Of a stretch of DNA of 53,538 bases, positions 8,629 through 18,500 are shown piece after piece (the first letter of the stretch is position 1; the number at the start of each line of letters is the position of its first letter). The position numbers and the translations under genes are program-made. The notes beneath the pieces are model-generated. The model was not told where the DNA came from. It ran no database searches and saw only the letters and a list, made by a program, of their open reading frames with translations. Origin of the DNA: a bacterium (lineage in GTDB: Bacteria; Cyanobacteriota; Vampirovibrionia; Obscuribacterales; JAKAZS01); assembly GCA_021815785.1 (NCBI GenBank), contig JAKAZS010000009.1, positions 1-53,538 of the forward strand, given 5' to 3'.

Positions 8629-11600
8629 TTAAAGCGTTGGCTTGTTGGTCTCATTTAGTTTTGCAACTAGTACTTGCCGGGCATTTTGGACTAGAATTTT
8701 TTGAGCCTTAAAGGACAATTCAATGTTTTTGAGCATATTTACACAGAGGCAATACATGTAATCAATGTTATTAGGTGTCATGAGATTTTGTTCTTTAGCA
8801 ATTTTCAGAGCATGTTCGGCCATAACGGTTGAGGCATCGGTTTCAATATTTTCAAATAAATTTTTAAATTCACTCTGAACCCCACGCATGCGGATAAATT
8901 CTTTGACTTCAAAGCCATACTGGCAGGGACTGGTGCATAAATGACAGGCTATTTCTGGGCCAGTTGCCCGTTTGCGGATTTCAAACATTTTGGTTTTCCA
9001 TTCGATAATTTTGGGCACATTTAGACTGCCTTTAGAATCATCATCAGTAAAGGCCAGGCGTAAAATAGCTAGCCATAAGCCATACACTTCCTGTAATTGG
9101 TCATAAAATGAATAGTTGAATTCACCGCGGCGTTCATAGTACCGTTCACTGGCTTGCGTCATAACGCACCATAAAATTCCATTTATAACATTATCTTTAG
9201 CCCGGCGACGTGAGATACGGTAAATGTCATTTATAAATAAGGTTTTATATTTATTGATAACGGTAAAGATTTTATGGGCTTTAATGGGGTCAGTATCAGT
9301 AGCAGGATTTTCAGGTTGATTAAGGCATTCCAGGATAAAGTTATTAAAAGACTGCCGAAATGAAGTATCATCACCAACTTCTTTAGCTAAAGCTAGAATA
9401 TAGGTGTCACACCGATGCAGGCAGTCTTTACAGCCATAATACTTGTCAAATTTTTCAACAATATTAAGTTTCTTCATAGCCTGGCGCACAACTTCATTGG
9501 ATTCTTCAGGCGTTTCTGGTGGTGGCACTTCTTTGGTTTTATCAAACATAATGGCTAAATGATAGGGTTGTTCCATTCTTTCAGCATAAACAACTGCTTG
9601 CCCCTGTTCAAGAGCAGTAGCATGCCGTTTGGATGAATCGTCCATATTCATAGCATCACCCATCGCATCACGATCATCTTTAGCGACAATCCGGTGCATG
9701 ATTTTAAGGTTAGTATTTTTTAAGGCTTCTGGGGCAAGTTTATTCGGAATTTGGTCGGCAATGATAAAGCCTTGTCCGTATGATCTTATTTCGGCTAGCA
9801 TATTGGTAAAAAATTCAACAGCTTTACCAGCTGGATTAGCTTCTTCACCAGACTGACCGGTTGGTACGTTTTTAAGCAGACGGTGAGCTTCTTCAACCAG
9901 CATTATATGTTGTAATTGATCATGGGGCCCTAAAGTTTCGCGATATTCATAGAGGAATACTAAGAGCATACCCATGAGAAATGACTTTTCACTGTCTTCT
10001 GAAACCATTTTTAATTCAACTACAGTTGGCCGGCCAAAGAGAATTTCAGGTGGTATCGAACGTCTGGTATTAAGCATTTGTCCTTTACCGCCAATAAGCA
10101 GTGAGCCAATTCTAGCTTTTAAGGCTGCCTGTACATCTGGACCAATACGTTCAGAATAGCCAAATGATTCGGTCACCGGATCAATAATTTCATAAAGATC
10201 TTTCATGGTTGGATAAATTTCGGGCGGACAGTTAGGATCGCCTGGTTTAATATGTGGTGGCAAACGCCGATTGATATTTTGAATAAGATCCCAGCCGCGA
10301 CAGCTATAAATTTCATTTAAGGCTTTTTCCATAACCTGAGGCATTGGGGCATACATTTCAAAACTGGCATTAAATACTGATTTTAAGGCATCTAAATGGG
10401 TTTGAACTTTAACGCCTTTCATTATTTCAAATGGGTTAAGGCGAAACGGCGATACCGTTTCATCGCCAAGTGAAAAGGCCTGGCCTATGCCTTTGAACGT
10501 ATCAGACATTAACATCATATGACGGTATTCAGATTTGGCTGGTTCGATTACCATAAAAGGAATATTAAATTTCCAGATTTGACCAAGTAAATAAAAACAG
10601 GTGTTGGTTTTTCCGCCACCAGTTACTCCGCATACTAAGGTGTGTTTTTGCAATGCGTCTACGTCAACAGCATATAAATTGCCAGTATCTTTGCGCTTAT
10701 CCAGAATATTGCCAACAGCAATTGAGCGCGCTGGATTTCGCGGAGATACTATTGAAGTGGTAAAATTGGCTGTGCGTTTAATTCTTAGCCCCGGCAATTC
10801 CTGTTTAGGTAAATGGATATAGGCTGAAAGCTGTCTTGAATTTAATGGTGTCATATATTTGTAGCCCATCAATGGGTTATAACTTTTATCTGGCCGAGGT
10901 GAACTGATAAGACCAAAATTCAGTAAATGGTCTTTAAAATTGTCATTTTTGATTAAGCGAAATGGAGTTGGCTTTGAATTTACATCAGAGTAGATAGCTC
11001 GCATTGAAGCTTCCAGTTGAACAAAGGAATTATAGTCGTTGGCAAAGAAATAAACAATAGACTGATACATTCCTAAGCTTACACCATTAATAATCTGATT
11101 CTTATAGATTTCCATAAGTTCCAGATACTGTTTGACAATGTGCTTTTTCTGCGCATCTTCAGCCATTTGAGTTTTTTCCAGTTGTTCAAGAACACTTTCT
11201 AATTCATTCATAACAAAGGTCTGGGGTATGGGTGAGGCTAAGGTAAGTACTCCGAATTTGCTTTTTCTTAAGCCAGAGGCCAGACGATCGACCTGATAAA
11301 AATCATTGCTATCAAGAGGATCCAGTCTTAAAGCTGGATTGCCTGTAGCAATACCAATGTAATTGGCATAGGGTTCAATTAGTTTAACGATATCGCTCCC
11401 GAAATACTGTTTGGGGTTGAATTCAATGCCGCGAAAAACAGTAGACAAACCATGTCTAATGAGATTGAAATTGTCAGTGACAATTTGGTTGGTATCAGTT
11501 AAATCATCCGGTGTACTTTGATCAAATTTATACATTGAAGAACCATAATAAAATTCGATTTTAGTTTTTGAGCCGAGGATTAAATAAGCAATATTAGCAT

Positions 11601-11874
11601 TGGTTTTAGCTGAACTTATAATTGCTGATTCCATCGGATAAAGGCGTTTAGGCCCTTGTTTGGGATCTTGCGGTTGATTGGTATTCTGATTCCGTCTTTG
11701 TTTTTCTAGTTCCAGATCCCAGGTTCTTAGTAATGATTCGACTTTGACAAAGATTAAATTGGTCATGGGGTGACTAATAATATCACTATCATGTTTGTCG
11801 TTAATCAAATAAAGTCTTCGCAAGTCAGCAATTTTTTCTTCCCAGATATTTAGTTGTTGATCAAATTCAGCCAT
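8629..11874 (-). CDS. HerA/DUF87-type P-loop ATPase, paralogue 1
   Basis: A 1081-residue ATPase of the HerA/FtsK-like class. Walker A GVTGGGKT is at residues 416-423, and Walker B (IMLVEEAHR) is around 657-665. The region between them contains the family stretch PFMVIEPAKSEYRHMML and NPFEIMKGVKVQTHLDALKS; sensor-type motifs follow (GQGFIIADQIPNKLAPEALK, MHRIVA). The N-terminal 380 residues (FVKVESLLRTWDLE...) are specific to this trio and contain a Gln/Asn-rich insert near 60-75. The C-terminal 250 residues carry two cysteine knuckles of spacing C-x2-C-x3-C (815/818/822 and 977/980/984), which suggests metal binding. No nuclease domain is seen. HerA-class proteins are hexameric translocases of DNA or, in relatives, secretion motors; the substrate here is unknown. 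No clear ribosome-binding site is visible. Confidence 0.85.
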   Translation of the reverse strand: MAEFDQQLNIWEEKIADLRRLYLINDKHDSDIISHPMTNLIFVKVESLLRTWDLELEKQRRNQNTNQPQDPKQGPKRLYPMESAIISSAKTNANIAYLILGSKTKIEFYYGSSMYKFDQSTPDDLTDTNQIVTDNFNLIRHGLSTVFRGIEFNPKQYFGSDIVKLIEPYANYIGIATGNPALRLDPLDSNDFYQVDRLASGLRKSKFGVLTLASPIPQTFVMNELESVLEQLEKTQMAEDAQKKHIVKQYLELMEIYKNQIINGVSLGMYQSIVYFFANDYNSFVQLEASMRAIYSDVNSKPTPFRLIKNDNFKDHLLNFGLISSPRPDKSYNPLMGYKYMTPLNSRQLSAYIHLPKQELPGLRIKRTANFTTSIVSPRNPARSIAVGNILDKRKDTGNLYAVDVDALQKHTLVCGVTGGGKTNTCFYLLGQIWKFNIPFMVIEPAKSEYRHMMLMSDTFKGIGQAFSLGDETVSPFRLNPFEIMKGVKVQTHLDALKSVFNASFEMYAPMPQVMEKALNEIYSCRGWDLIQNINRRLPPHIKPGDPNCPPEIYPTMKDLYEIIDPVTESFGYSERIGPDVQAALKARIGSLLIGGKGQMLNTRRSIPPEILFGRPTVVELKMVSEDSEKSFLMGMLLVFLYEYRETLGPHDQLQHIMLVEEAHRLLKNVPTGQSGEEANPAGKAVEFFTNMLAEIRSYGQGFIIADQIPNKLAPEALKNTNLKIMHRIVAKDDRDAMGDAMNMDDSSKRHATALEQGQAVVYAERMEQPYHLAIMFDKTKEVPPPETPEESNEVVRQAMKKLNIVEKFDKYYGCKDCLHRCDTYILALAKEVGDDTSFRQSFNNFILECLNQPENPATDTDPIKAHKIFTVINKYKTLFINDIYRISRRRAKDNVINGILWCVMTQASERYYERRGEFNYSFYDQLQEVYGLWLAILRLAFTDDDSKGSLNVPKIIEWKTKMFEIRKRATGPEIACHLCTSPCQYGFEVKEFIRMRGVQSEFKNLFENIETDASTVMAEHALKIAKEQNLMTPNNIDYMYCLCVNMLKNIELSFKAQKILVQNARQVLVAKLNETNKPTL

Positions 11875-11927
11875 AGATGTTTGTGATTAAATTAAGTTGA
11901 GGATTGGTTGGATTACCTTACAGATAT

Positions 11928-14900
11928 TTAGCTAAGAAACGAATCAATAGTTGCTGAAACCTTGTTTAAAAGTTTAAGCTGGGCATCAGCGGCCATTTTT
12001 TTCTTCATTATGTAATGAACGGAAATACAATAGGATAAGTCGCGTTCAGACATTACGGTAACACCGTTAGGTGGCGGATTAACATCATCATAACCAAAAA
12101 CATTCATAATCATTTTAGTTAAGATTATAGAAATATTGGCCATATTAACTTCCGGTGGTGATTCACTGTTTTCGTAAGACGAATCAAAATCAGCCATAAT
12201 TTTTTCATCCCTTAAAGTTTCTTCAATTTCAAAATGATACATACATTTAGATTTGCAGTTAGAGCATGCTGTAAATGGCCCTTCATTGCGGTTGTGTACT
12301 TGTTTATAAGTTTTCTTCCATTCAAGCTGTTGGGATTCTAAGGCCATAGAATTTTCGGTTGGATACAATATTAGTTTTAACAGATCTAGGAATTTTGCCT
12401 GTTCGTTATGGACTAAATTATAATACCACACATATTCTTCGCCCTTGCGTTCAAAAAAACGAGCAGTGGCCTGGGTTAAAGCGCACCAGATTAAGCCCTC
12501 CACTCGGTAATCTAAATAGCGGTCACCAATAATCCTCTGTACGAGCAGTTTAAGCTCTTCCATCCCATTTTGAAAGAAATAAAAATTATGGAAACTAGCG
12601 ATTATATAAAAATTAAACTGTTGCCGAAAATAGGCATCGTCAGCTACCATTAAGGCATCCGTAAAAATATCGGAGACATTACGGGTGGGACAGGTAGCGC
12701 AACCCATAAATTTATCAAATTTATTTAAAATATCTAACTCTTTCATGGCGTCACGCACAATCTGATCAGATTCTTCAGGCGAATCTGGTGGTGGCACTTC
12801 TTTGGTTTTGTCAAACATTACCGCTAAGTGATAAGGAACTTCCATTTTTTCGGCATAGACAGCGGCTTCACCTTGACCTAAAGCTGTTACATGACGTAAT
12901 TGAATTTTATCTAAATTCATGGCGCCACCCATAGATTCACGATCGTCGTTAGCCACAATACGGTGCATGATTTTAAGATTGGTATTTTTCAAGGCTTCAG
13001 TAGCTAGTTTATTGGGAATTTGGTCGGCAATAATAAAACCCTGACCATAAGAACGAATTTCAGCTAACATATTAGTAAAAAATTCAACCGCTTTACCAGC
13101 TGGATTAGCACTTTCCGATGCCTGACCGGTTGGTACATTTTTTAAGAGCCTGTGGGCTTCTTCAACTAACATTATGTGTTGCAAATTATCATGTGGTCCA
13201 AGGGATTCACGATATTCATAAAGAAAAACTAGTAACATTCCCATAAGGAATGATTTTTCGCTATCTTCTGATACCATTTTCAATTCAATTACGGTCGGTC
13301 GACCAAATAGAAGTTCAGGCGGAATTGAGCGCCTGGTATTAAGCATTTGTCCTTTGCCACCAATAAGCAGTGAGCCAATTCGGCCTTTCAAAGCGGCCTG
13401 AACGTCTGGTCCAATTCTTTCAGAATAGCCAAAAGATTCCGTAATTGGATCAATTATTTCAAATAAATCCTTCATGGTTGGATAAATCTCACTTGGGCAG
13501 TCGGGATCACCAATTTCAACACCTGGTGGTAAGCGCTTATTGGTGTTTTTTACTAAATCCCAGCCTCTTACCGTGTAAATTGCATTTAAGGATTTTTCCA
13601 AAACCTGAGGCATCGGTGAATACATTTCAAAACTGGCATTAAAAACTGATTTAAGGGCGTCTAGATGAGTCTGGACTTTAACCCCTTTCATAATTTCAAA
13701 AGGATTTAGGCGAAATGGCGATACTGTTTCATCGCCAAGCGAAAAGGCTTGACCCACACCTTTAAACGTTTCTGACATAAGCATCATGTGGCGATATTCA
13801 GATTTAGCTGGTTCGATTACCATAAACGGAATTTTATAATGCCATAACTGTCCTAACAGATAAAAACTGGTATTGGTTTTACCGCCACCAGTTACCCCGC
13901 AGATAATGGTGTGTTTTTGCAAAGCGTCAACATCAATGTAGTAAAGATTGCCGGTATTTTTGCCTTTGTCTAAAATATTCCCAATAGCGATTGAGCGGTT
14001 TGGATTTTTAGGTTTAATTTCGGCCAAGCTAAATTCAGCATAACGCTTAACTTTAAAGCCACTAATCTCTTGTTTGGGCAAATGGATAAAGGCTGAGAGA
14101 TATCTTGAATTGAGTGGAGTTAAATATTCATAGCCTAAAAGCAAATTGCTGCTGGGGCTATTTCGGGTATTGGTGGGTAAGGCAAAATTGTAGATTAACG
14201 TTGCTAAATTTTTGTCGCAGATAGATTTAAGCGCATTAGGTCTGGATGTTTCATCGTTATAGATTGAATTAACAGTTCGCTGTAAAAGCTCAAGCGTTGC
14301 TTTAGTGTTAGCAAACATATAATAACTGGTCTGAAAGGCACCGATTCTATTACCTAATTGAATTTGCTTTAAATATAAATCAGCCTGTTCAACATAAAAT
14401 TTGGCGCGGGCTTTTTTTTCAACATCTTCTGATTCAAGTGCCTTTTGGAGTAAGACCAGTTCATTTTGTTCTTCTTCGATAAGATTTTTTTTCGGAATCG
14501 CTGCGGCTAAAACCATTATGCCAAATTCCTTACCTTGCATAGCGGCTGCGATTCGTTCAATTTGCTCGGATTCAAATACCTCACCAAGGGTATATTCAAT
14601 ACCCGGCATTCCTGAAACTAAACTTGAATAATTTAACAGTGGTTCTATGGTATTTTGGATTTCGCTAGCGGTAAAAGGCGTGGGGTGAAAAATTAGACCG
14701 TTGTATATGCTATCCAGATTGGCGGTTAAATTGTTAAAATTAAATTTCCGGATGGATTCTTCATCCAGGGTATAACCGTCAATTTTAGCCATATCTTCAA
14801 AAATAGCCATTACCTGGGGTGGATAACTGGCTCCCATGTAGTAACTTATGCCTTTGTTATTGCCAACGATTAAAAAGGCTAGATAGGCACTTTGGGCATG

Positions 14901-15167
14901 CAGAGCGGTTAGCGTTTCTTCCATGAGATATTTATTTTTGGGTAACTGGCCTGGTTCAGTAAGACTTGGCGCTTGGGTTAAAATCTGTTTTTCATTATCT
15001 AAATCCCAGGAGCGATAGATACCATCAATTCGCACAAAAGTAAGACCTGGTATCGGGAAATAGGTAAATTCACCAGCGTTTTGCTTGGTCTTATCTTCAA
15101 GGCCAAAACCCATAAGGTCAGTATATTTCTGTACGTAGATATTTTTGTCGTGAAATTCTATGGCCAT
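11928..15167 (-). CDS. HerA/DUF87-type P-loop ATPase, paralogue 2
   Basis: A 1079-residue paralogue of its downstream neighbour, 53 bases apart in the same direction and probably cotranscribed. Walker A is at 424-431 and Walker B (LVEEAH) at 667-672. The central block from GVTGGGKT to KTKEVPPP is almost identical in protein sequence to the other two copies, whereas the first 380 and last 270 residues are only moderately similar. The second cysteine knuckle is intact (968/971/975), but the first keeps only CATC (823/826): its third Cys is replaced by Asn (CPTRN). GAG lies upstream of the ATG at a suitable distance. The divergent 375-base region before it also serves the giant gene. Confidence 0.85.
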   Translation of the reverse strand: MAIEFHDKNIYVQKYTDLMGFGLEDKTKQNAGEFTYFPIPGLTFVRIDGIYRSWDLDNEKQILTQAPSLTEPGQLPKNKYLMEETLTALHAQSAYLAFLIVGNNKGISYYMGASYPPQVMAIFEDMAKIDGYTLDEESIRKFNFNNLTANLDSIYNGLIFHPTPFTASEIQNTIEPLLNYSSLVSGMPGIEYTLGEVFESEQIERIAAAMQGKEFGIMVLAAAIPKKNLIEEEQNELVLLQKALESEDVEKKARAKFYVEQADLYLKQIQLGNRIGAFQTSYYMFANTKATLELLQRTVNSIYNDETSRPNALKSICDKNLATLIYNFALPTNTRNSPSSNLLLGYEYLTPLNSRYLSAFIHLPKQEISGFKVKRYAEFSLAEIKPKNPNRSIAIGNILDKGKNTGNLYYIDVDALQKHTIICGVTGGGKTNTSFYLLGQLWHYKIPFMVIEPAKSEYRHMMLMSETFKGVGQAFSLGDETVSPFRLNPFEIMKGVKVQTHLDALKSVFNASFEMYSPMPQVLEKSLNAIYTVRGWDLVKNTNKRLPPGVEIGDPDCPSEIYPTMKDLFEIIDPITESFGYSERIGPDVQAALKGRIGSLLIGGKGQMLNTRRSIPPELLFGRPTVIELKMVSEDSEKSFLMGMLLVFLYEYRESLGPHDNLQHIMLVEEAHRLLKNVPTGQASESANPAGKAVEFFTNMLAEIRSYGQGFIIADQIPNKLATEALKNTNLKIMHRIVANDDRESMGGAMNLDKIQLRHVTALGQGEAAVYAEKMEVPYHLAVMFDKTKEVPPPDSPEESDQIVRDAMKELDILNKFDKFMGCATCPTRNVSDIFTDALMVADDAYFRQQFNFYIIASFHNFYFFQNGMEELKLLVQRIIGDRYLDYRVEGLIWCALTQATARFFERKGEEYVWYYNLVHNEQAKFLDLLKLILYPTENSMALESQQLEWKKTYKQVHNRNEGPFTACSNCKSKCMYHFEIEETLRDEKIMADFDSSYENSESPPEVNMANISIILTKMIMNVFGYDDVNPPPNGVTVMSERDLSYCISVHYIMKKKMAADAQLKLLNKVSATIDSFLS

Positions 15168-15542
15168 CTTATACTCTAAGGGTTACGTTAAAATTCAAGT
15201 TTCGTTAAACATTTTAAATATTATACTAGTAAATTTCGAATAAAGCTAAAATTCTGTTTTCAAGGAGAATTGATAGTCGTTAGTTAAAACTTGGTTTACA
15301 GCTAATGCTTCAGTCGGGTCAAAAACTGATTGCGGAAAACTTCTCTAGTAGAAACTGGTTAATTATATTTAACACAATGGTCTCGGTTTTTGTTTAAATT
15401 CTTTCTTTAATAGGCTTTCAAGTTTGACTTTTATTACAGGGCGTTTATCTTAATAAAGTTATAAGGGTCAAAAGAGGCCTTGATTTTATATAATTAAGCC
15501 TTATAACTTTTAAATTTTTGACGTAACTTGAGGTTCTAAATT
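15168..15542. other. Divergent intergenic region between ATPase 2 and the giant gene
   Basis: These 375 bases separate two divergent large genes and should hold both promoters. The part near the giant gene contains a long inverted repeat, listed separately, and GAGG 9 bases before its ATG. A 30-codon frame at 15305-15397 has no ribosome-binding site and is not called. Nothing else is recognisable. Confidence 0.5.
15455..15510. promoter_or_regulatory. 12-bp inverted repeat around a TATAAT box before the giant gene
   Basis: AAAGTTATAAGG (15455-15466) is matched exactly by its inverse CCTTATAACTTT (15499-15510), with 32 bases between. A TATAAT hexamer lies at 15489-15494, inside the loop. No good TTGACA is found 17 bases upstream. 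A repressor or activator binding both arms would bracket the promoter; alternatively the transcript could fold. The arms end 32 bases before the ATG. Confidence 0.4.
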
Positions 15543-18500
15543 ATGTTCATTAGTAATGTCGGTGACCACTGTGGCATTAATTATTTGTTTAAGTCTTTAT
15601 GTTTAAAGGTTATAGCTATAATTTTGATATTCTGTCAGGTTTTTAGTCAATCGGCCATGGTTTATGCCAGTCAAACCGGTAATTATAACAGCAGTTCCAT
15701 CCACAATCAGGTTAATCATGATGGACTATTGCCTGGTTTAGCTCATGAAAATGGTCAGGTAATAATGGGTTTTAATTCGCCATTAATTAACTCTACCTCT
15801 GAAATTAGTTCGATTTTACATAGCATTGTAAATTCTAGTCTAGACTTAAATTCGCTGGTAAAATCCCAAGATTTTGTTAATTTGCCCCATGAAATTAGCC
15901 TAAGCATAGGGCTACATAGTTTAACAGTTAAAGATGACCAGTTTTTAACACCAGCCGAAGCTGTAACTGTTAATCAGCTGTTAACGACTGGTCAACAGTC
16001 TTTAGTCCTTAATTCGTTAGGGCAGGCCGTTGGTGGTAGTTTGAATGTAAGTATACTTGGTAATAATATAAATAATCTTGAATTGCCACGCGGTGTTACG
16101 TTAATAGATACTGGTAGTAATTTTTTGGTTAATGGAAATTTGGTTAATTATGGAGATATTGAATTTACCATGGGTGGCAGCCTTCAGGCCAATGCTATCG
16201 TTAATGAGGGTGGTAGTTTGATAAGTTCATCTAATAGCTTGGTAATTTCGAGTAATTATTTGTTGAACGAAGGAGGCCTTTATGGCGCAAATGGTGTCAG
16301 CCTTGTTTCACCCTTTATCTATAATTCAGGCACTATTGAAGCTGGTTTAGGAAATATTAATATTTCTGGTGTCAATACATTAGATGTTACTGGTACTCAG
16401 GATAGTATTTTTCAAGCCGGTTCAGGTGACATTAACCTAGAAGTCGGTAAATCATTATTGTCTAATAGTAATTTACCTTACGGTATGAATTTGATTTACG
16501 GTAATTACTTGAGTCATGAATTGAATTTAAACGCTAATTCTGGATATGTTCAAGGGTTTACGGGAAATGTTACTGGACAGATAAATACGTTAGCTGATAG
16601 CGTTCATTTGGCAACGCAATCTGGTGACATGGTAATTGGCAACACTATCGTTAATGGTGACCCGACTTACGTAAATACAAATGGAAACATTACCTTGAAC
16701 GGAAGTATAACAACTGACGGAGCACCTTTATCGATTATTGCCAGTGGTAATATAAATATAGCCAGTGGTTCAGCTACGAGTATTAATACTCAAGCTAATA
16801 ATTTAAGTGGTGGCAATGTTGTTATGATAGCTGGTGTTGGTAGTAATATTTCTTATTCGGGTGCTAATAACACAACTGGAATCCCTCTTCCTGGAATAGC
16901 TATTGGTAATACGGAAACTGTTTCGGTTCAGCTTGGTGCTAGCTCTGGAAACACAGGTGGAAATATAGATTTGGTTACGAATAATAATTTAGCCAATGGA
17001 AGTACTATAATAAATACAGCTGGTAGCGTTAGCGGTGCAAGTACAGTAGGTGGAAACGTTGTATTGGTAGCTATCGCCAATGGGAGTGTTGGTGGCGAAG
17101 TCTTAACCGGTAATGGTACAACAAATTATGCCATAGAAATTGGAATGCCTGGTACCAGTATTGTAAATGGGCAATTAACTGTAATTAGTAGCGCTAATAG
17201 CGGAACCGGAATTAATCTTGGTTCAGTTATATCAACCAATGGTACTTTTGCTTCTAGTGCTGTCGAATTATATACGGCGAATCCTCTGGTTGCAAATATA
17301 GTATTTGATTCGTCCGGAAATTATACTGGTTCAATTTCTGCTAATGTTAATAGTTTATCTGGTTCAGATATTGTGATAAATTCGTCGCTTAACTTAGGTG
17401 GAGTTCAATTAGCTATTATTTCAGGTGGCAGTATTTCCATTGCCAGTGGTGCTAGTTTAAACACGCTTGAAAGTTTAAATCTGCAAGCTGCAACAGGTGG
17501 TATTGGCAGTGCGTTAAATCCGGTTTTAACTGAGGCTAATTCCCTTACTTTATTAGCCCCTGGTGGTAGCGCATATATTAACGATAGTTCTAAGTCACTA
17601 ACTTTAAATAATTTAACTGTTAGTTCTTCGGGGGTATTAGATTTATCAATGACCAATACGGCGTTTGGCATGTTAACAATTAATGGTTTGCTCTCAGCTG
17701 GTAACGATAGTGGGACTGGGGAAGTAATTATAAATATTGATTCGGCTATTTCGAATTTTGTCACTTCTAATTCAGCTCTTATTCAATCCGGTAGCGTAAA
17801 CCTTGTAACTGGTGGTGGAAGTATAGGTAAAAGCGGTAATGTTAATATTGACACCAGTCAGATAAGTGTGAAAATAGCTAATAACCTTACATCTCCCATT
17901 GTAAATTTAACCGATAGTTACAGTGGTTTAGTGAATCTTTCCAATTCCAACATAAATATCGGCAATAACGGTACTTTCTCTTTTGAAATGACTAATTCAA
18001 CGCTTGGGAGCATTTTCTTAAATGGGTCAATGACGATAAATAACGGAATTGTTAATATAGTTGCATCTGGATCTGGTTCGATTAGCCAAAGCAACAGTAA
18101 TGATATTTTAACGGCTAATTCAATTACTCTATCGACTTCAGGCAATAATATTGGTACAGCCAATTTGCCGATAAACACCGCTGCAAGTACTTTATCTTTA
18201 AGTACACTAAATAATTCGTCATCTTCGGGTAGTATTTTTATTAATTCTCAATTATCACTAAACAGTTTTAGTGCTTTGGCCGGTAATCAGGTAAATTTAC
18301 AGTCCTTTTGGGATTTGTATCTGTACAATGTAACTGGTGATAATATAAACATTAGCGCCGGCAGTTCAGATATATATATTCTTGGAAATATCGGCAATCC
18401 GATTATCCCTGGCTCGATTCCGACAAGTACTGTAACTTTATCCGCTAAGGACATTTATTCGTATTATGTATCACCGCTTGGTTACTCTTTAGTTGGTGGT

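Noticed and set aside
8629-15167. HerA-based anti-phage defence operon
   Set aside because: No adjacent nuclease, Sir2, DUF4297 or NurA. The neighbours are kinases and a surface protein.
15305-15397. 30-codon frame in the divergent region before the giant gene
   Set aside because: It is short, lacks a ribosome-binding site and is hydrophobic only by chance composition.
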